From Holophagaceae bacterium (GTDB lineage: Bacteria > Acidobacteriota > Holophagae > Holophagales > Holophagaceae), in contig JADKKO010000001.1 in assembly GCA_016720465.1 (NCBI GenBank), positions 372,001-436,000 of the forward strand: DNA of 64,000 nt, in the 5' to 3' direction. Numbering within the stretch: position 1 is the first letter of the stretch; each line of letters opens with the position of its first letter. Made by a program: the position numbers and the translations under genes. Positions 50,266 through 59,644 of this stretch are shown here, piece by piece. The notes beneath the pieces were generated by a model. That model searched no databases and had not been told where the DNA came from. It saw only the letters and a program-made list of their open reading frames with translations.

Positions 50266-52298
50266 TGCTTCAAGACCTGTTCCTCGCCCTGCTGCTTCCC
50301 CTGCCCCCCTGGCTCGGGTTCTGGATCTTCCGCCGGAAAGGGAGGGTCGGTCTGAGCTATGGCTATTTCCTGGGGGGAATCCTGGCGGTGCTTTCCCTGC
50401 CCTGGCTGACGGTGAGCCGCATCGCGGGCATCGAACCATTGCCCTCGGCCTTCCTCGGCGGGACGCTGTTCGGCTTCAGCCTCTTCGTGCAACTGAACCG
50501 CGAAGGCGCCCAGGGCATCCGGCGCCTGGGCTTCGGAGTGGGCGGAGCGACGATCTTCGCCTGGCTGCTGAGCCTGCAGGTGGGGCTCGACGCGATGGAG
50601 TCATTCCTTCTGTTCTGGGGCACCACCATCGCCCAGACCGCCCTCTGGATGCTGCTGTCCGATCTCGGGTACCGGCTCAGCAGGGGGCGCTGGCTGTCCG
50701 CCCGGGTGCCGGTCGTGGGCGGCATCACCGTGCTCATCTGCAAGGCGCTCTATCATTTCATTCCCGGCAACATCACCACCCTTTCCTTTCCAGCCTCGTT
50801 GCTGGTGGGGATGCTGCTCGGTCTCGTGGCGCTGCAGCAGCTCACCTGGCTCCGCGCCCAGGGCATCTGGGTGGAAGGACGCGGGGATGCGGTCCGCACA
50901 GCCCTGACGGCGCTGGATGTCGGCGAAAAGCCCGAAGGCCCATCCCTGCTCTATGGCATCGAGTCGGAGCAACCCATGCTCCTGGTCAACGATTCCGGCG
51001 CGATCGCCGAGTCCAACGGGGCCTTCAGCCACCTGGTCGGGCTGCCTCGCCATGAAGTCCGCGGCCTCCCGCTTTCCGCGATGCTCCAGGGCCAGGATGC
51101 CTCCACCTGGGATGATCTCCGCCAGCAGCTCATCCAGCGGGGACGGGGACGCACTGCCTCAGCCCTGGTCCACAAAGACGGGGCCTTCCAGGATGTGCAA
51201 CTGGAGGCCGTGCCCTTCGACCGGAACATGGCCTTGATGTGGATCTCCGACCAGCGCGGTGGGACGCTGGCATTGCGCGGGGAATCCGCGGGTCCTGCCC
51301 TCATGGGCGGGGAGGTTGCCGGAGCCACCCAGCGCTCGCTCGCGAACGCGCTCGGCACCATCGTCCCGGCCGCGGAACAGATCCTCGGAGAAACCCTGGA
51401 GCACGGCACCCGCGAAGCCGCGGAACTGATCCTGCTGGCCGCCCAGCGCATTTCTCCAGGCGGACAGGGGAATGCCCCCGGGGCCTCGCTGGCGGCCGCC
51501 CTGGACGCTGCGAAGGCGCTCGATGGCCTGATCCCGAAACTGCAGCGCATGCTGCCTCCGCTCATCCAGATCCAGATCCGCGCCGAAGCGCTTCCGCTCG
51601 GAGTCTCCGAAGATGCGCTGCAGCGGGTGGCGACGCATCTGGTGTTGCACGGGCGGAAAGCCATGGGTGCCGGGACCATGACCCTGGTCGTGGAACTCCA
51701 GGAGCTCGGCGGCCGGCGCTGGGCCCTGCTTACGATGGATCTCGCTGGATCCCATCTGAAGCACCCCCAAGCGATGCTTGGCCTGCCCTGGCTCCAGCAG
51801 GTGGTGGGCGAATTCCGCGGGATGCTCGAACTGACCCAGGATGATCACGGCGGAATCTGGCCGCAGATCTACTTGCCGCTTGCCGAGCCCGAGGCCGCCG
51901 CAACGCCGTCGCCCCTGCTCTCCCGCTACATCTGGATCGTGGATCAGGATCCTCTGGTGCGGGAGGCCTTGGAAAACCTCGTAATAAGGAAGGGGGGGCA
52001 GGCGATGGCGTTTCCTGGCCTTGGAGACCTACTGCGGGCCAGCAAGAATCAGGATCCTCCCGATGCGCTGGTGCTCGAGCGGTCGCCGACCCTGGAACGC
52101 TTCGCCAAGGCCATGAGCGGATTCCAGCGGGAACCCATTCCCACGCTGGTGATGGGCAATGGCCAGGCCCAGCCCGTGAGCCCGCTGAGGCTGGGCCTGA
52201 TCAAGCTTGGGTTCATCGAGAAGCCATTCCCGAGCCAGGAATTCGTGCAGAGCCTTTTGGCTCTCCTCAGAAAGACCAACGGACAGGAGCGGGCATGA
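50265..52298 (+). CDS. Membrane protein with PAS and degenerate histidine-kinase/receiver domains
   Basis: 677 aa. About seven N-terminal membrane helices (1-200), a PAS domain (about 230-335; QPMLLVNDSGAIAESNGAFS), a helical region where HisKA should be but without the H-E-x-x-N/T-P phosphorylation motif, a weakened ATPase-like domain without D-x-G-x-G, and a C-terminal receiver-like domain (YIWIVDQDPLVREALENLVI). There the phospho-acceptor Asp position reads DALVLERSP, so the Asp appears to be Glu. It seems to be a pseudo-hybrid kinase. Overlaps pabC-like by 1 base and glmU by 4. Confidence 0.7.
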   Translation: MLQDLFLALLLPLPPWLGFWIFRRKGRVGLSYGYFLGGILAVLSLPWLTVSRIAGIEPLPSAFLGGTLFGFSLFVQLNREGAQGIRRLGFGVGGATIFAWLLSLQVGLDAMESFLLFWGTTIAQTALWMLLSDLGYRLSRGRWLSARVPVVGGITVLICKALYHFIPGNITTLSFPASLLVGMLLGLVALQQLTWLRAQGIWVEGRGDAVRTALTALDVGEKPEGPSLLYGIESEQPMLLVNDSGAIAESNGAFSHLVGLPRHEVRGLPLSAMLQGQDASTWDDLRQQLIQRGRGRTASALVHKDGAFQDVQLEAVPFDRNMALMWISDQRGGTLALRGESAGPALMGGEVAGATQRSLANALGTIVPAAEQILGETLEHGTREAAELILLAAQRISPGGQGNAPGASLAAALDAAKALDGLIPKLQRMLPPLIQIQIRAEALPLGVSEDALQRVATHLVLHGRKAMGAGTMTLVVELQELGGRRWALLTMDLAGSHLKHPQAMLGLPWLQQVVGEFRGMLELTQDDHGGIWPQIYLPLAEPEAAATPSPLLSRYIWIVDQDPLVREALENLVIRKGGQAMAFPGLGDLLRASKNQDPPDALVLERSPTLERFAKAMSGFQREPIPTLVMGNGQAQPVSPLRLGLIKLGFIEKPFPSQEFVQSLLALLRKTNGQERA

Positions 52299-53683
52299 AA
52301 ACGGTGGCGGTGATTCTCGCGGCAGGCCTTGGCAAACGCATGAAATCCAGGATTCCCAAGGTGCTCCATCCGATCCTGGGGGATCCGGCCTTGCTCTGGG
52401 TGTTGCGGGCCCTTCCGGCGGGATTGGAGGCGGCCATCGTGGTGGTGCACCACGGCAAAGACCAGGTGCTAGCGGCATTGGAAAGCTGGCGGGCGGAGGG
52501 GCTGCTGCCCTGCCCCGTCCTGACGGTGGACCAGGGCCAGCCCCTGGGCACCGGCCACGCCGTGAGGGCCTGCGAGGCCGGATTGGACCGCCTGAAGGCA
52601 GGCCGGGTCCTGATCCTCTCAGGAGACGTGCCCTTGATCCGGGCCGAGACGGTCGAATCGCTTTGCGCATCGGAAGGCTCGCTGCTGGCGATGGAGATTC
52701 CGGATCCCACTGGCTACGGAAGGGTGGTCCAAAACCTTGATGGCAGCCTTTCCAGACTGGTGGAGCAGCGGGATGCGGGTCCAGGAGAGCGGGCCATCAC
52801 GCTCGTGAACGGCGGGGCCTACGCCCTGCCCTGGGCGCCGTTGAAGCCAGCTCTCCACCGTCTGAAACCCAACAATGCCCAGGGCGAACTCTACCTGACC
52901 GATGCGGTGATGGAAGTCGCCGCAGAACGTCCCGTCAAAGTCGAGCTTTGCGATCCCGAAGAACTTGCGGGCATGAATTCCCGCGACGACCAGGCCGCCC
53001 TGCAGGCTTCGGCCCAATGGCGCACCACCCGGCGATGGATGGCTGTGGGCGTCAGTTTCCTGGATGCCTCCAGCACCTTCCTGGGACCCCGGGTCGTCCT
53101 CGGCCAGGATGTGCTGATCGAACCGTCGGTGCGCATGGAAGGTCTGGTGAAGGTCGGCGCCGGCACCCGGATCGGGCAAGGCTCCATCATCACCGGCGGC
53201 GATATCGGCAAGGATGTGTCCATCCGCCCCTACTCGATCATTGAAGGCGCCAGGATCGGGGACCATTGCGTCGTGGGCCCCTTCGCGCGATTGAGGGAAG
53301 GCACGGAGCTCCAGGCGGGCGCCCATGTGGGCAACTTCGTGGAGACCAAGCAGACCCTGATCAAGAAAGGCGCCAAAGCCAATCACCTGGCCTATCTCGG
53401 GGATTCCGAAGTGGGCGCGAACACGAACATCGGGGCCGGTGTGATCTTCTGCAATTACGACGGCGTGAAGAAGCATCGCACCACCATCGGCAAGGACGCC
53501 TTCATCGGCAGCGACTCCCAGCTCGTGGCTCCAGTGGCCATCGGGGATGGGGCCGTGGTCGCGGCGGGAAGCACCATCACGGGCGACGTCCCCGCCGGTG
53601 CCCTGGCCATGACCCGCCCGGCCCTGGTGCTCAAAGAAGAAGGCGCGGTCCGGTACTGGGAAAGGCTGAAAAAAAAGACATGA
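52295..53683 (+). CDS. glmU: Bifunctional GlcNAc-1-P uridyltransferase / GlcN-1-P acetyltransferase
   Basis: 462 aa, standard. N-terminal uridyltransferase: ILAAGLGKRMKSRIPKVLHP, QPLGTGHAV, LSGDVPLI. C-terminal left-handed beta-helix with acetyltransferase residues: VGPFARLREGTEL, GNFVETKQTLIKKGAKANHL, NIGAGVIFCNYDG. It makes UDP-GlcNAc for peptidoglycan and LPS, and would feed BshA. Overlaps the preceding gene by 4 bp; the Mla genes follow after 43 bp. Confidence 0.96.
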   Translation: MKTVAVILAAGLGKRMKSRIPKVLHPILGDPALLWVLRALPAGLEAAIVVVHHGKDQVLAALESWRAEGLLPCPVLTVDQGQPLGTGHAVRACEAGLDRLKAGRVLILSGDVPLIRAETVESLCASEGSLLAMEIPDPTGYGRVVQNLDGSLSRLVEQRDAGPGERAITLVNGGAYALPWAPLKPALHRLKPNNAQGELYLTDAVMEVAAERPVKVELCDPEELAGMNSRDDQAALQASAQWRTTRRWMAVGVSFLDASSTFLGPRVVLGQDVLIEPSVRMEGLVKVGAGTRIGQGSIITGGDIGKDVSIRPYSIIEGARIGDHCVVGPFARLREGTELQAGAHVGNFVETKQTLIKKGAKANHLAYLGDSEVGANTNIGAGVIFCNYDGVKKHRTTIGKDAFIGSDSQLVAPVAIGDGAVVAAGSTITGDVPAGALAMTRPALVLKEEGAVRYWERLKKKT

Positions 53684-53726
53684 GTTAGACTCGATGTTTC
53701 GAATGAATCCATGATCCGGGAAACGA

Positions 53727-54500
53727 ATGCTCACCTTTTTCAATAGAGTCGGCGAGTCGCTGGTGGAATTCTTCATCCAGGCGGGCGATTTCGCCGTGAT
53801 TTCAGCCCGCGCCATCAGGGCCATCGTGAAGCGGCCCTTCGACGTGGAAAACCTGATGCGGCAGTTCGCCGCGGTGGGGGTGAATTCCATTCCCGTGGTC
53901 ACCCTTACGGGCCTGGCCGTGAGCATGGTCTTCGCGGTGCAGCTGGCCTTCGGTTTCAAGCAGTTCCAGGCCCAGGGCCTTGCCTCCAGCGTCGAGGGGC
54001 TGGCCGTGGTCCGGGAGCTGGCGCCGGTCATCACTGGCCTGATGATGAGCGGGCGGATCGGTTCCGCCATGGCCGCTGAATTGGGCACCATGCAGGTGAC
54101 GGAGCAGATCGACGCCTTGGAATGCCTGGCCACGGACCCGATCCACTACCTATTCGTGCCGAGACTGCTGGCCGCTCTGGTGATGCTGCCCCTCCTCACC
54201 GGCATCGCGATCTACGTCGGATACTGGGGCGGCTACCTGATCCTGGTCAACGTCGAAGGCCAGAGCGCCTACACCTTCGCCAGCGAATTCTACAAGCTGA
54301 TCGGCACGCGGGATCTCCGCATCGCCCTGACCAAGGCCATGGCCTTCGGGCTCATCATCGCCCTGGTGGGCTGCTGGAGGGGCTACCGGACCCGGGGCGG
54401 CGCCGAGGGCGTGGGCAACGCCCCCACCAGCAGCGTCGTGACGTCCTCGCTGTGGATCCTGGTGACGGACTTCTTCCTGACCAAGTTGATGCTCGTATGA
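53727..54500 (+). CDS. mlaE: MlaE-type ABC permease
   Basis: 257 aa with about five membrane helices. The family signature is VRELAPVITGLMMSGRIGSA followed by MAAELGTMQVTEQIDALECL, the MlaE/TtgD EF-loop. It forms the inner-membrane channel of the MCE-type phospholipid transporter that keeps the outer membrane asymmetric. It overlaps the ATPase gene by 4 bp (ATGA). Confidence 0.94.
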   Translation: MLTFFNRVGESLVEFFIQAGDFAVISARAIRAIVKRPFDVENLMRQFAAVGVNSIPVVTLTGLAVSMVFAVQLAFGFKQFQAQGLASSVEGLAVVRELAPVITGLMMSGRIGSAMAAELGTMQVTEQIDALECLATDPIHYLFVPRLLAALVMLPLLTGIAIYVGYWGGYLILVNVEGQSAYTFASEFYKLIGTRDLRIALTKAMAFGLIIALVGCWRGYRTRGGAEGVGNAPTSSVVTSSLWILVTDFFLTKLMLV

Positions 54501-55291
54501 GCGCCGTCATCGAAGTCGCAAACGTATCGAAGGCCTTCGGCCCCAAAGTGGTGCTGAAGAACGTGAATCTCGAGGTTGAGAAAGGGGAGAGCCTGGTGAT
54601 CATGGGCGGATCCGGCACCGGCAAGACGGTGCTGCTCCGCATCATCATGGGCCTGCTGACGCCGGACCGCGGGCATGTCGCCGTGGATGGAAAGACCATC
54701 CAGGATCTCAGCATCCCCGAGCTCTTCGAGGTCCGGAAGCAGATCGGCATGTGCTTCCAGATGGCCGCGCTCTTCGATTCCATGAGCGTCTTCGAGAATG
54801 TGGCCTTCGCCCTCAAACGGCACACGGACATGGGCAAGAAGGACATCGCGATGCGCGTGGACGAGTGCCTGGCCATGGTGGGCCTGAAGGGCAGCGACAA
54901 GCTCAAGCCTTCGGAGCTTTCCGGCGGCATGAAGCGGCGCGTGGGTTTCGCCCGGGCCATCGCCCTCAAGCCGAAGATCCTGTTGTTCGACGAGCCCACC
55001 ACGGGCCTCGATCCGGTCATGACGGATGTCATCGGCCGCATCATCCTGGACTTGAAGCACGAGCTGGGCGTCACCAGCATCACCGTCACCCACGACCTGA
55101 AATCGGCCTTCATGATCGGCGACCGCGTGGCCCTGATCTTCCAGGGCGAATGCCTGGCGGTCCAGGAGCCCGAAGCGTTCAAGGCGAATCCCAACCCCGT
55201 GATCCAGCAATTCCTGCGGGGCGATGCGGACGGACCATTCCTGCAGGATCCCCCACCTCCCAAACGGTATCGCCAGGAGGCGAGCATATGA
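54497..55291 (+). CDS. mlaF: MlaF-type ABC transporter ATPase
   Basis: 264 aa. Walker A is IMGGSGTGKTVLLR, Q-loop MCFQMAALFDSM, signature LSGGMKRRVGFARAI, Walker B ILLFDEPTTGLDP and switch VTHDLKSA. The start at 54497 overlaps the mlaE stop. Powers phospholipid movement with MlaE and MlaD. Overlaps mlaD by 4 bp. Confidence 0.95.
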   Translation: MSAVIEVANVSKAFGPKVVLKNVNLEVEKGESLVIMGGSGTGKTVLLRIIMGLLTPDRGHVAVDGKTIQDLSIPELFEVRKQIGMCFQMAALFDSMSVFENVAFALKRHTDMGKKDIAMRVDECLAMVGLKGSDKLKPSELSGGMKRRVGFARAIALKPKILLFDEPTTGLDPVMTDVIGRIILDLKHELGVTSITVTHDLKSAFMIGDRVALIFQGECLAVQEPEAFKANPNPVIQQFLRGDADGPFLQDPPPPKRYRQEASI

Positions 55292-56754
55292 AAATCGAAA
55301 CCAAGGTCGGACTTTTCTTCGTCGGCACCCTCGTGGTCCTGGGCGTCCTGATCTTCAATACGGGAAAATTCAGCTTCGGGAGCGACAACAATTCCAACCA
55401 TTTCACCGTGTACTTCGACCAGGTGGCTGGTCTCGCAGTCCAGGCCCCGGTCCGCGTGGCCGGCGTGAAGGTGGGGGAAGTGAAATCCATCACCCTGGAC
55501 CATGGCCGGGCCAAGGTGGACCTGAAACTGAACAAGGATTTCCAGCTTTACATGGACGCGCAGGCTTCCTTGAGCTCCATCGGCATTCTGGGCGAAAAGT
55601 ACATCGACCTGACCCAGGGCCATTACGAAAAAGGGCCCATCGATCCGTCGATGCTCATCCCCAGCCGAAGCGGCGTGAGCCTGGATGACCTGATGGTCAC
55701 CCTGGCCGCCATCAGCCGCGATATCAAGGGCGTCACTGGCGCGTTGAACAGCTCCATCGGCGGCGAAGAGGGCCGGGCCAAGCTGGACGAGATCGTGGAC
55801 AACATCCGGGTGCTCACGGGTGAATTCAGGACCCTCTCCCAGGAGAACCATGCCGCCATCAACCACACCTTGGCGAACGCCGAGGCCATGACCGGGGATC
55901 TGCGGGAGCGCATCCCCCGCCTGGCCCAACAATTCGAAGACCTCGGCAAGCACCTGGATGCCCTGGTCCAGGAGACCCGTCCTGAGCTGCGCGGCACCAT
56001 GCAGGATGTCCATAAGCTGGCGGGCAGCTTCCAGGAGACCTCCGTCAACCTGAAGAACATCACGGCCAAGCTCAACAACGGCGAAGGCACCATCGGCAAG
56101 CTGCTGAACGACGACACCACCATCAAGAAGATCAACACCGCCGTGGACAGCCTGAACGACATGCTCGGCGGCTTCAAGGCCATGGACCTGCGTCTGGACT
56201 TGAACGGCGCCCGCTGGACTTCCCGCGGGGACAGCCAGGTGGGCCTGGGCATCGAGCTCGTGCCGCGCCACGACTACTGGTATTCCCTGGACTTGAATTC
56301 CACGCCGGACGGCAAGATCGCCGATTCGACCCGCACCATCAAGAAAATCGATCCCGCAACGGGCCTGCCGGTCGAAGTTTTGGAGCATACCCGGAACGTG
56401 GTGTCCGACCAGGCCCTCACCCTCTCGGCCCAATTCGCCAAGCGCTTCGCGGAGAACTGGGTGCTCAGCGCAGGCATCGTGGAGGGCAAGGGCGGCGCGG
56501 GGATCGAGTGGCGCTCCTTCGAGGACCGCTTCCGCGTGGGGGCCCTGGCCTACGACTTCACCAGGCGCGACGACAAGCCCAACCCGCGCTACCGGCTCAC
56601 CGCCAGCTACCAGTTCTGGAAGAACGTCTACATGAAAGTCGGCGGCCAGGACCTCGGCAACAAGGAACTGCGCACGTTCTTTGTCGGCGGCGGCATCCGT
56701 TGGAAGGATGACGATCTGAAGAAACTCGTGGGCCTGGCGAGTTCGGCGAAATAG
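55288..56754 (+). CDS. mlaD: MCE-domain protein (MlaD-like) with long C-terminal extension
   Basis: 488 aa, far longer than E. coli MlaD (183). One N-terminal helix (KVGLFFVGTLVVLGVLIF), one MCE domain (about 36-115; FDQVAGLAVQAPVRVAGVKV, ASLSSIGILGEKYIDLTQG), a helical region (about 125-285) and a C-terminal beta-rich domain (about 290-480) with alternating segments such as YWYSLDLNSTPDG and FRVGALAYDFTRRDD that resemble outer-membrane barrel strands. It may bridge the periplasm on its own. No mlaC or mlaB follows. Confidence 0.9.
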   Translation: MKIETKVGLFFVGTLVVLGVLIFNTGKFSFGSDNNSNHFTVYFDQVAGLAVQAPVRVAGVKVGEVKSITLDHGRAKVDLKLNKDFQLYMDAQASLSSIGILGEKYIDLTQGHYEKGPIDPSMLIPSRSGVSLDDLMVTLAAISRDIKGVTGALNSSIGGEEGRAKLDEIVDNIRVLTGEFRTLSQENHAAINHTLANAEAMTGDLRERIPRLAQQFEDLGKHLDALVQETRPELRGTMQDVHKLAGSFQETSVNLKNITAKLNNGEGTIGKLLNDDTTIKKINTAVDSLNDMLGGFKAMDLRLDLNGARWTSRGDSQVGLGIELVPRHDYWYSLDLNSTPDGKIADSTRTIKKIDPATGLPVEVLEHTRNVVSDQALTLSAQFAKRFAENWVLSAGIVEGKGGAGIEWRSFEDRFRVGALAYDFTRRDDKPNPRYRLTASYQFWKNVYMKVGGQDLGNKELRTFFVGGGIRWKDDDLKKLVGLASSAK

Positions 56755-56784
56755 CGATGGTCCCCCGTTCCCTTGTGGTTGAAA

Positions 56785-57570
56785 ATGGAAGCCATGGCTC
56801 CCGACGCACTGCCCGCTGAACGCTACGGGATCTTCCTGTGGGTGCGGCGCGGCGTGCCGGTGGCCTTGATGCTGGGGTTCCTGCTGGTGGGCCTGCTGAT
56901 GCCCCATGGATTCGGCTGGTGGGCCCTCGCGGCCATGGCCATGGCCGGAGTGGCCTGGCCGACTTTCAAGCGGGGGGAAGCCTATCTTCGGGCCCGCCGC
57001 GCGATCATCAGATGGGATGGCATGTGGGTCTGGCTCTTCCGCCCCCTGGCCCGGTCCCTGGGGCAGGAAGACGGCTGGATCCTATCGTTCTGCGGCTGGA
57101 ACAACCTTCGTGTGCGCGAGGCCTTCGAGCACCGCAAAGCAAGGCGTTCCCTCATCCTCCTGCCCCATTGCGTCCAGCTTGCCAAGTGCAAGGCGCCCAT
57201 CCTCGATGATATCGAGAAGTGCTATGACTGCGGCCTCTGCCCCGTCGGCGACTACATGCACGGCATTCTGGAAAACCGATGGGACAGCCGCATCACCAAC
57301 CGCAGCCACAAGGCCTACCGGGAAGCCCGTGAATACCAGCCCGATCTGATCGTCGCGGTGAGCTGCACGGACCGGCTGCTGAAGGGACTCGTGAAGCTGT
57401 CTGAAGTCCCGGCCTACGTGATCCCGCTGACCCTGCCCCATGGAATGTGCGTGGACACGCAATTCAGCGTCCCCCACCTGATGGCGGCCATGCAGACCCT
57501 CGCCGAGCCGAAGCTGGGTCCGCGCCCCATCGAGGGACAGGACGGCCAGAACGCCGCCAGCGCAGCCTGA
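56785..57570 (+). CDS. DUF116 family protein
   Basis: 261 aa (ATG 56785; TTG 56773 and ATG 56794 are alternatives). Two N-terminal membrane helices, then a DUF116 domain: LPHCVQLAKCKAPI, CYDCGLCPVGDY (Cys cluster), ALIVAVSC-like LIVAVSCTDRLLKGL, VIPLTLPHGMCVDT. The eight or so cysteines suggest metal binding. Function unknown. It is 30 bp after mlaD and 34 bp before the UbiA-like gene. Confidence 0.8.
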   Translation: MEAMAPDALPAERYGIFLWVRRGVPVALMLGFLLVGLLMPHGFGWWALAAMAMAGVAWPTFKRGEAYLRARRAIIRWDGMWVWLFRPLARSLGQEDGWILSFCGWNNLRVREAFEHRKARRSLILLPHCVQLAKCKAPILDDIEKCYDCGLCPVGDYMHGILENRWDSRITNRSHKAYREAREYQPDLIVAVSCTDRLLKGLVKLSEVPAYVIPLTLPHGMCVDTQFSVPHLMAAMQTLAEPKLGPRPIEGQDGQNAASAA

Positions 57571-57604
57571 TGCGGGCCGCCATCGGCAAGGTGTTCCTGA
57601 TCCC

Positions 57605-58531
57605 ATGAACTCCCCGAGATTCATGCTCCGCGGACTCTTTGAAAAGCTCCTTGGCAAGGAGCTGATGGCCTATCTCCTGCACCTGCGGCCCACGGAATGG
57701 CCGATCATGACCGCTCATTTCTTCCTCGGCACCCTGCTGGCGAAAGGCTGGCCCGCCTTCACCACCGGCGCCAAGGGAAGCCTGGCCGCATGGACCATCT
57801 TCGTGGTGCTCATGAACGGCGGCACGTTGGCCCTGAACTCGGCCTTCGACCAGGATGAAGGGGATATCGGCTACCTGAAGGCGCCGCCCAAGCCTCCGAG
57901 ATTTCTGGTCCATTTCGGGTTCGCGCTTCTGGCCGGCAGCCTGGGATGGAGTCTGGTCTTCATCCGCGTGAAACCCGGCGGCCATTACTTCTTCGAGATC
58001 GTGATGACCTGCGTGCTCATGAGCATCCTCTACAGCGTGCCGCCCATCCGCCTGAAGGCGCGGGCGGGCTGGGACCTGCTCATCAACTGCCTGGGTTTCG
58101 GATTCTTCACGCCCATGGCGGGCTGGGTGTTCACCGGCCGGGGCCTTGAACCCGTGCTGATGAGCCTTTGCATCGGGTTCGGCCTGCTCTTCGCCGCGCT
58201 CTATCCTTTGACCCAGATCTACCAGGTCGAAGAGGACACCCAACGCGGCGACAAGACCCTGGTGATCCGCTTTGGCATCGGCCCAAGCCTCTCCTACGCG
58301 ATCCTGGCCACCCTCAGCGCCCACCTTTGGTTCGCGCAAGCCTGCCTCAAGGCCCATGTCAGCCCGCTCTACCTGCTGATCTCCCTCGCGGCCTGGTTGG
58401 GGATCTTGATCCCGTGGCGGCTGCGCTGGCAGAGGATCAGCAGCCAGCAGGCCGAAGCCGGCATGTACCGCGGCCTGGCAGCCTGGGCTATCACGGATGT
58501 CAGCGTGCTGGTCCTGCTCTGGCCGAAATAG
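57605..58531 (+). CDS. UbiA-family prenyltransferase
   Basis: 308 aa with about eight membrane helices. First Asp-rich motif NSAFDQDEGDIGYLK (N-x-x-x-D-x-x-x-D type) and second IYQVEEDTQRGDKTL. UbiA enzymes attach polyprenyl chains to aromatic rings for quinones, hemes or chlorophylls. No other quinone gene is near, so the acceptor is unknown; neighbouring DUF116 and PgeF give no clue. Confidence 0.88.
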   Translation: MNSPRFMLRGLFEKLLGKELMAYLLHLRPTEWPIMTAHFFLGTLLAKGWPAFTTGAKGSLAAWTIFVVLMNGGTLALNSAFDQDEGDIGYLKAPPKPPRFLVHFGFALLAGSLGWSLVFIRVKPGGHYFFEIVMTCVLMSILYSVPPIRLKARAGWDLLINCLGFGFFTPMAGWVFTGRGLEPVLMSLCIGFGLLFAALYPLTQIYQVEEDTQRGDKTLVIRFGIGPSLSYAILATLSAHLWFAQACLKAHVSPLYLLISLAAWLGILIPWRLRWQRISSQQAEAGMYRGLAAWAITDVSVLVLLWPK

Positions 58532-58552
58532 AAATCCTGAGGCCTGGTCCGG

Positions 58553-59200
58553 ATGCTCATCCCTGCAGTGCGCCCCCCCTTCCCCCTTGCCTGGGGTTTC
58601 ACCACCAAGCAGGATGACCCGGCTGGCTTGCCTCAGGTGCGGCTTTCCCAGGTGCACGGTTGCGGGGTGGTGGGCGCAACCGAGGCCGTGCAGGAGGCCG
58701 ATGGCATCTGGACCATGGACCCGGGCGTGAAGATCGGCGTCCGCGTGGCTGATTGCGTGCCGATCCTGATGGCAGGACTTGTGGTTGGGAAACCCTGGAT
58801 CGCGGCCCTGCACGCCGGCTGGCGGGGCGCAACGGCCGGGATCTTCCGCCACGGCATTGAACGGTTCATGGATCAGGGCGGCGACCTTTCATCCCTCGTA
58901 TGGGTTTTGGGCCCTTGCATCCAGCCCTGCCATTTCGAGGTTGGCCCGGAAGTCATCGAGGCTGCCCGGCGGGATCCAGCGTGGCGCGAAGGAATGGAAT
59001 CCCGCGGCCCATCGGGGAAGCCCCATCTTGATCTCCATGGCCTCCTGCGGGCCCAGGGCCTGGACATGGGCCTGGATCCTGCCCGTGAAGCCTCCATCCC
59101 CCTTTGCACCGTTTGCGAGGAAGCTAGCCTGTGGTCCTACCGGCGCGGCGATCGCAGCGAACGGCAGTGGGGGTGGATCGAGATCGGGGGCCGCGGGTGA
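58553..59200 (+). CDS. pgeF: Peptidoglycan editing factor / purine nucleoside phosphorylase (YfiH, DUF152)
   Basis: 215 aa. Metal-site motifs are QVHGCGVV, RVADCVPILM, LHAGWRGATAGI and GPCIQPCHFEVG, with PLCTVCEEASLWSYRRGD at the end. The family (once called laccase domain) has purine nucleoside phosphorylase/deaminase activity and, in E. coli, prevents wrong amino acids entering peptidoglycan. It is slightly shorter than typical (240). It lies 22 bp after the UbiA-like gene. Confidence 0.93.
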   Translation: MLIPAVRPPFPLAWGFTTKQDDPAGLPQVRLSQVHGCGVVGATEAVQEADGIWTMDPGVKIGVRVADCVPILMAGLVVGKPWIAALHAGWRGATAGIFRHGIERFMDQGGDLSSLVWVLGPCIQPCHFEVGPEVIEAARRDPAWREGMESRGPSGKPHLDLHGLLRAQGLDMGLDPAREASIPLCTVCEEASLWSYRRGDRSERQWGWIEIGGRG

Positions 59201-59275
59201 CCGCCGCTCAACACGGTTTTCATCCGCGCCCAACTGTGTTTATCTGGGGTTGAAGCTTCATCGGATTGGACGGGC

Positions 59276-59638
59276 ATGCTCAACATCACCGAAGTGCGGA
59301 TCAACAAGGTCGAAGGGGACGAAAAGCTGCGCGCTTTCGCGAGCCTCGTCATCGACGAGTGTTTCCTGGTCGGCGACCTGAGGGTATTGGAAAACGAAGA
59401 CGGCTACTACGTGGTCATGCCGAGCAAACGCAAGCGGGACGGTAGTTTCAAGGACATCGCGTATCCCCTGAACACAGGGGCCAAGGATTTCATCCAGGAG
59501 AAGGTCCTGTTGGCTTTCGAGGCCGCCACCGGCCGCAAGGCCATCTCCCGCATCGAGCAGGGCGAACCGGGTCCTGTCCGCCCTGATCTGCTGGGTGTCG
59601 AGGAATTCGGCTTCACACCCAAGAGCACACCTGGCTGA
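59276..59638 (+). CDS. spoVG: SpoVG-family regulator
   Basis: 120 aa. Begins MLNITEVRINKVEGDEKLRA, with DECFLVGDLRVLE and VVMPSKRKRDGSFKDIAYPL, the canonical SpoVG sequence. In Firmicutes and spirochaetes SpoVG binds nucleic acid and influences sporulation, septation or virulence genes; here there is no sporulation context. The C-terminal 30 residues are an extension beyond the core. Ends 6 bp from a convergent gene. Confidence 0.93.
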   Translation: MLNITEVRINKVEGDEKLRAFASLVIDECFLVGDLRVLENEDGYYVVMPSKRKRDGSFKDIAYPLNTGAKDFIQEKVLLAFEAATGRKAISRIEQGEPGPVRPDLLGVEEFGFTPKSTPG

Positions 59639-59644
59639 GCCTGT

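Noticed and set aside
54355..56907. 850-codon minus-strand open frame
   Set aside because: Antisense shadow of mlaF and mlaD; His/Gln-rich composition and no domain.
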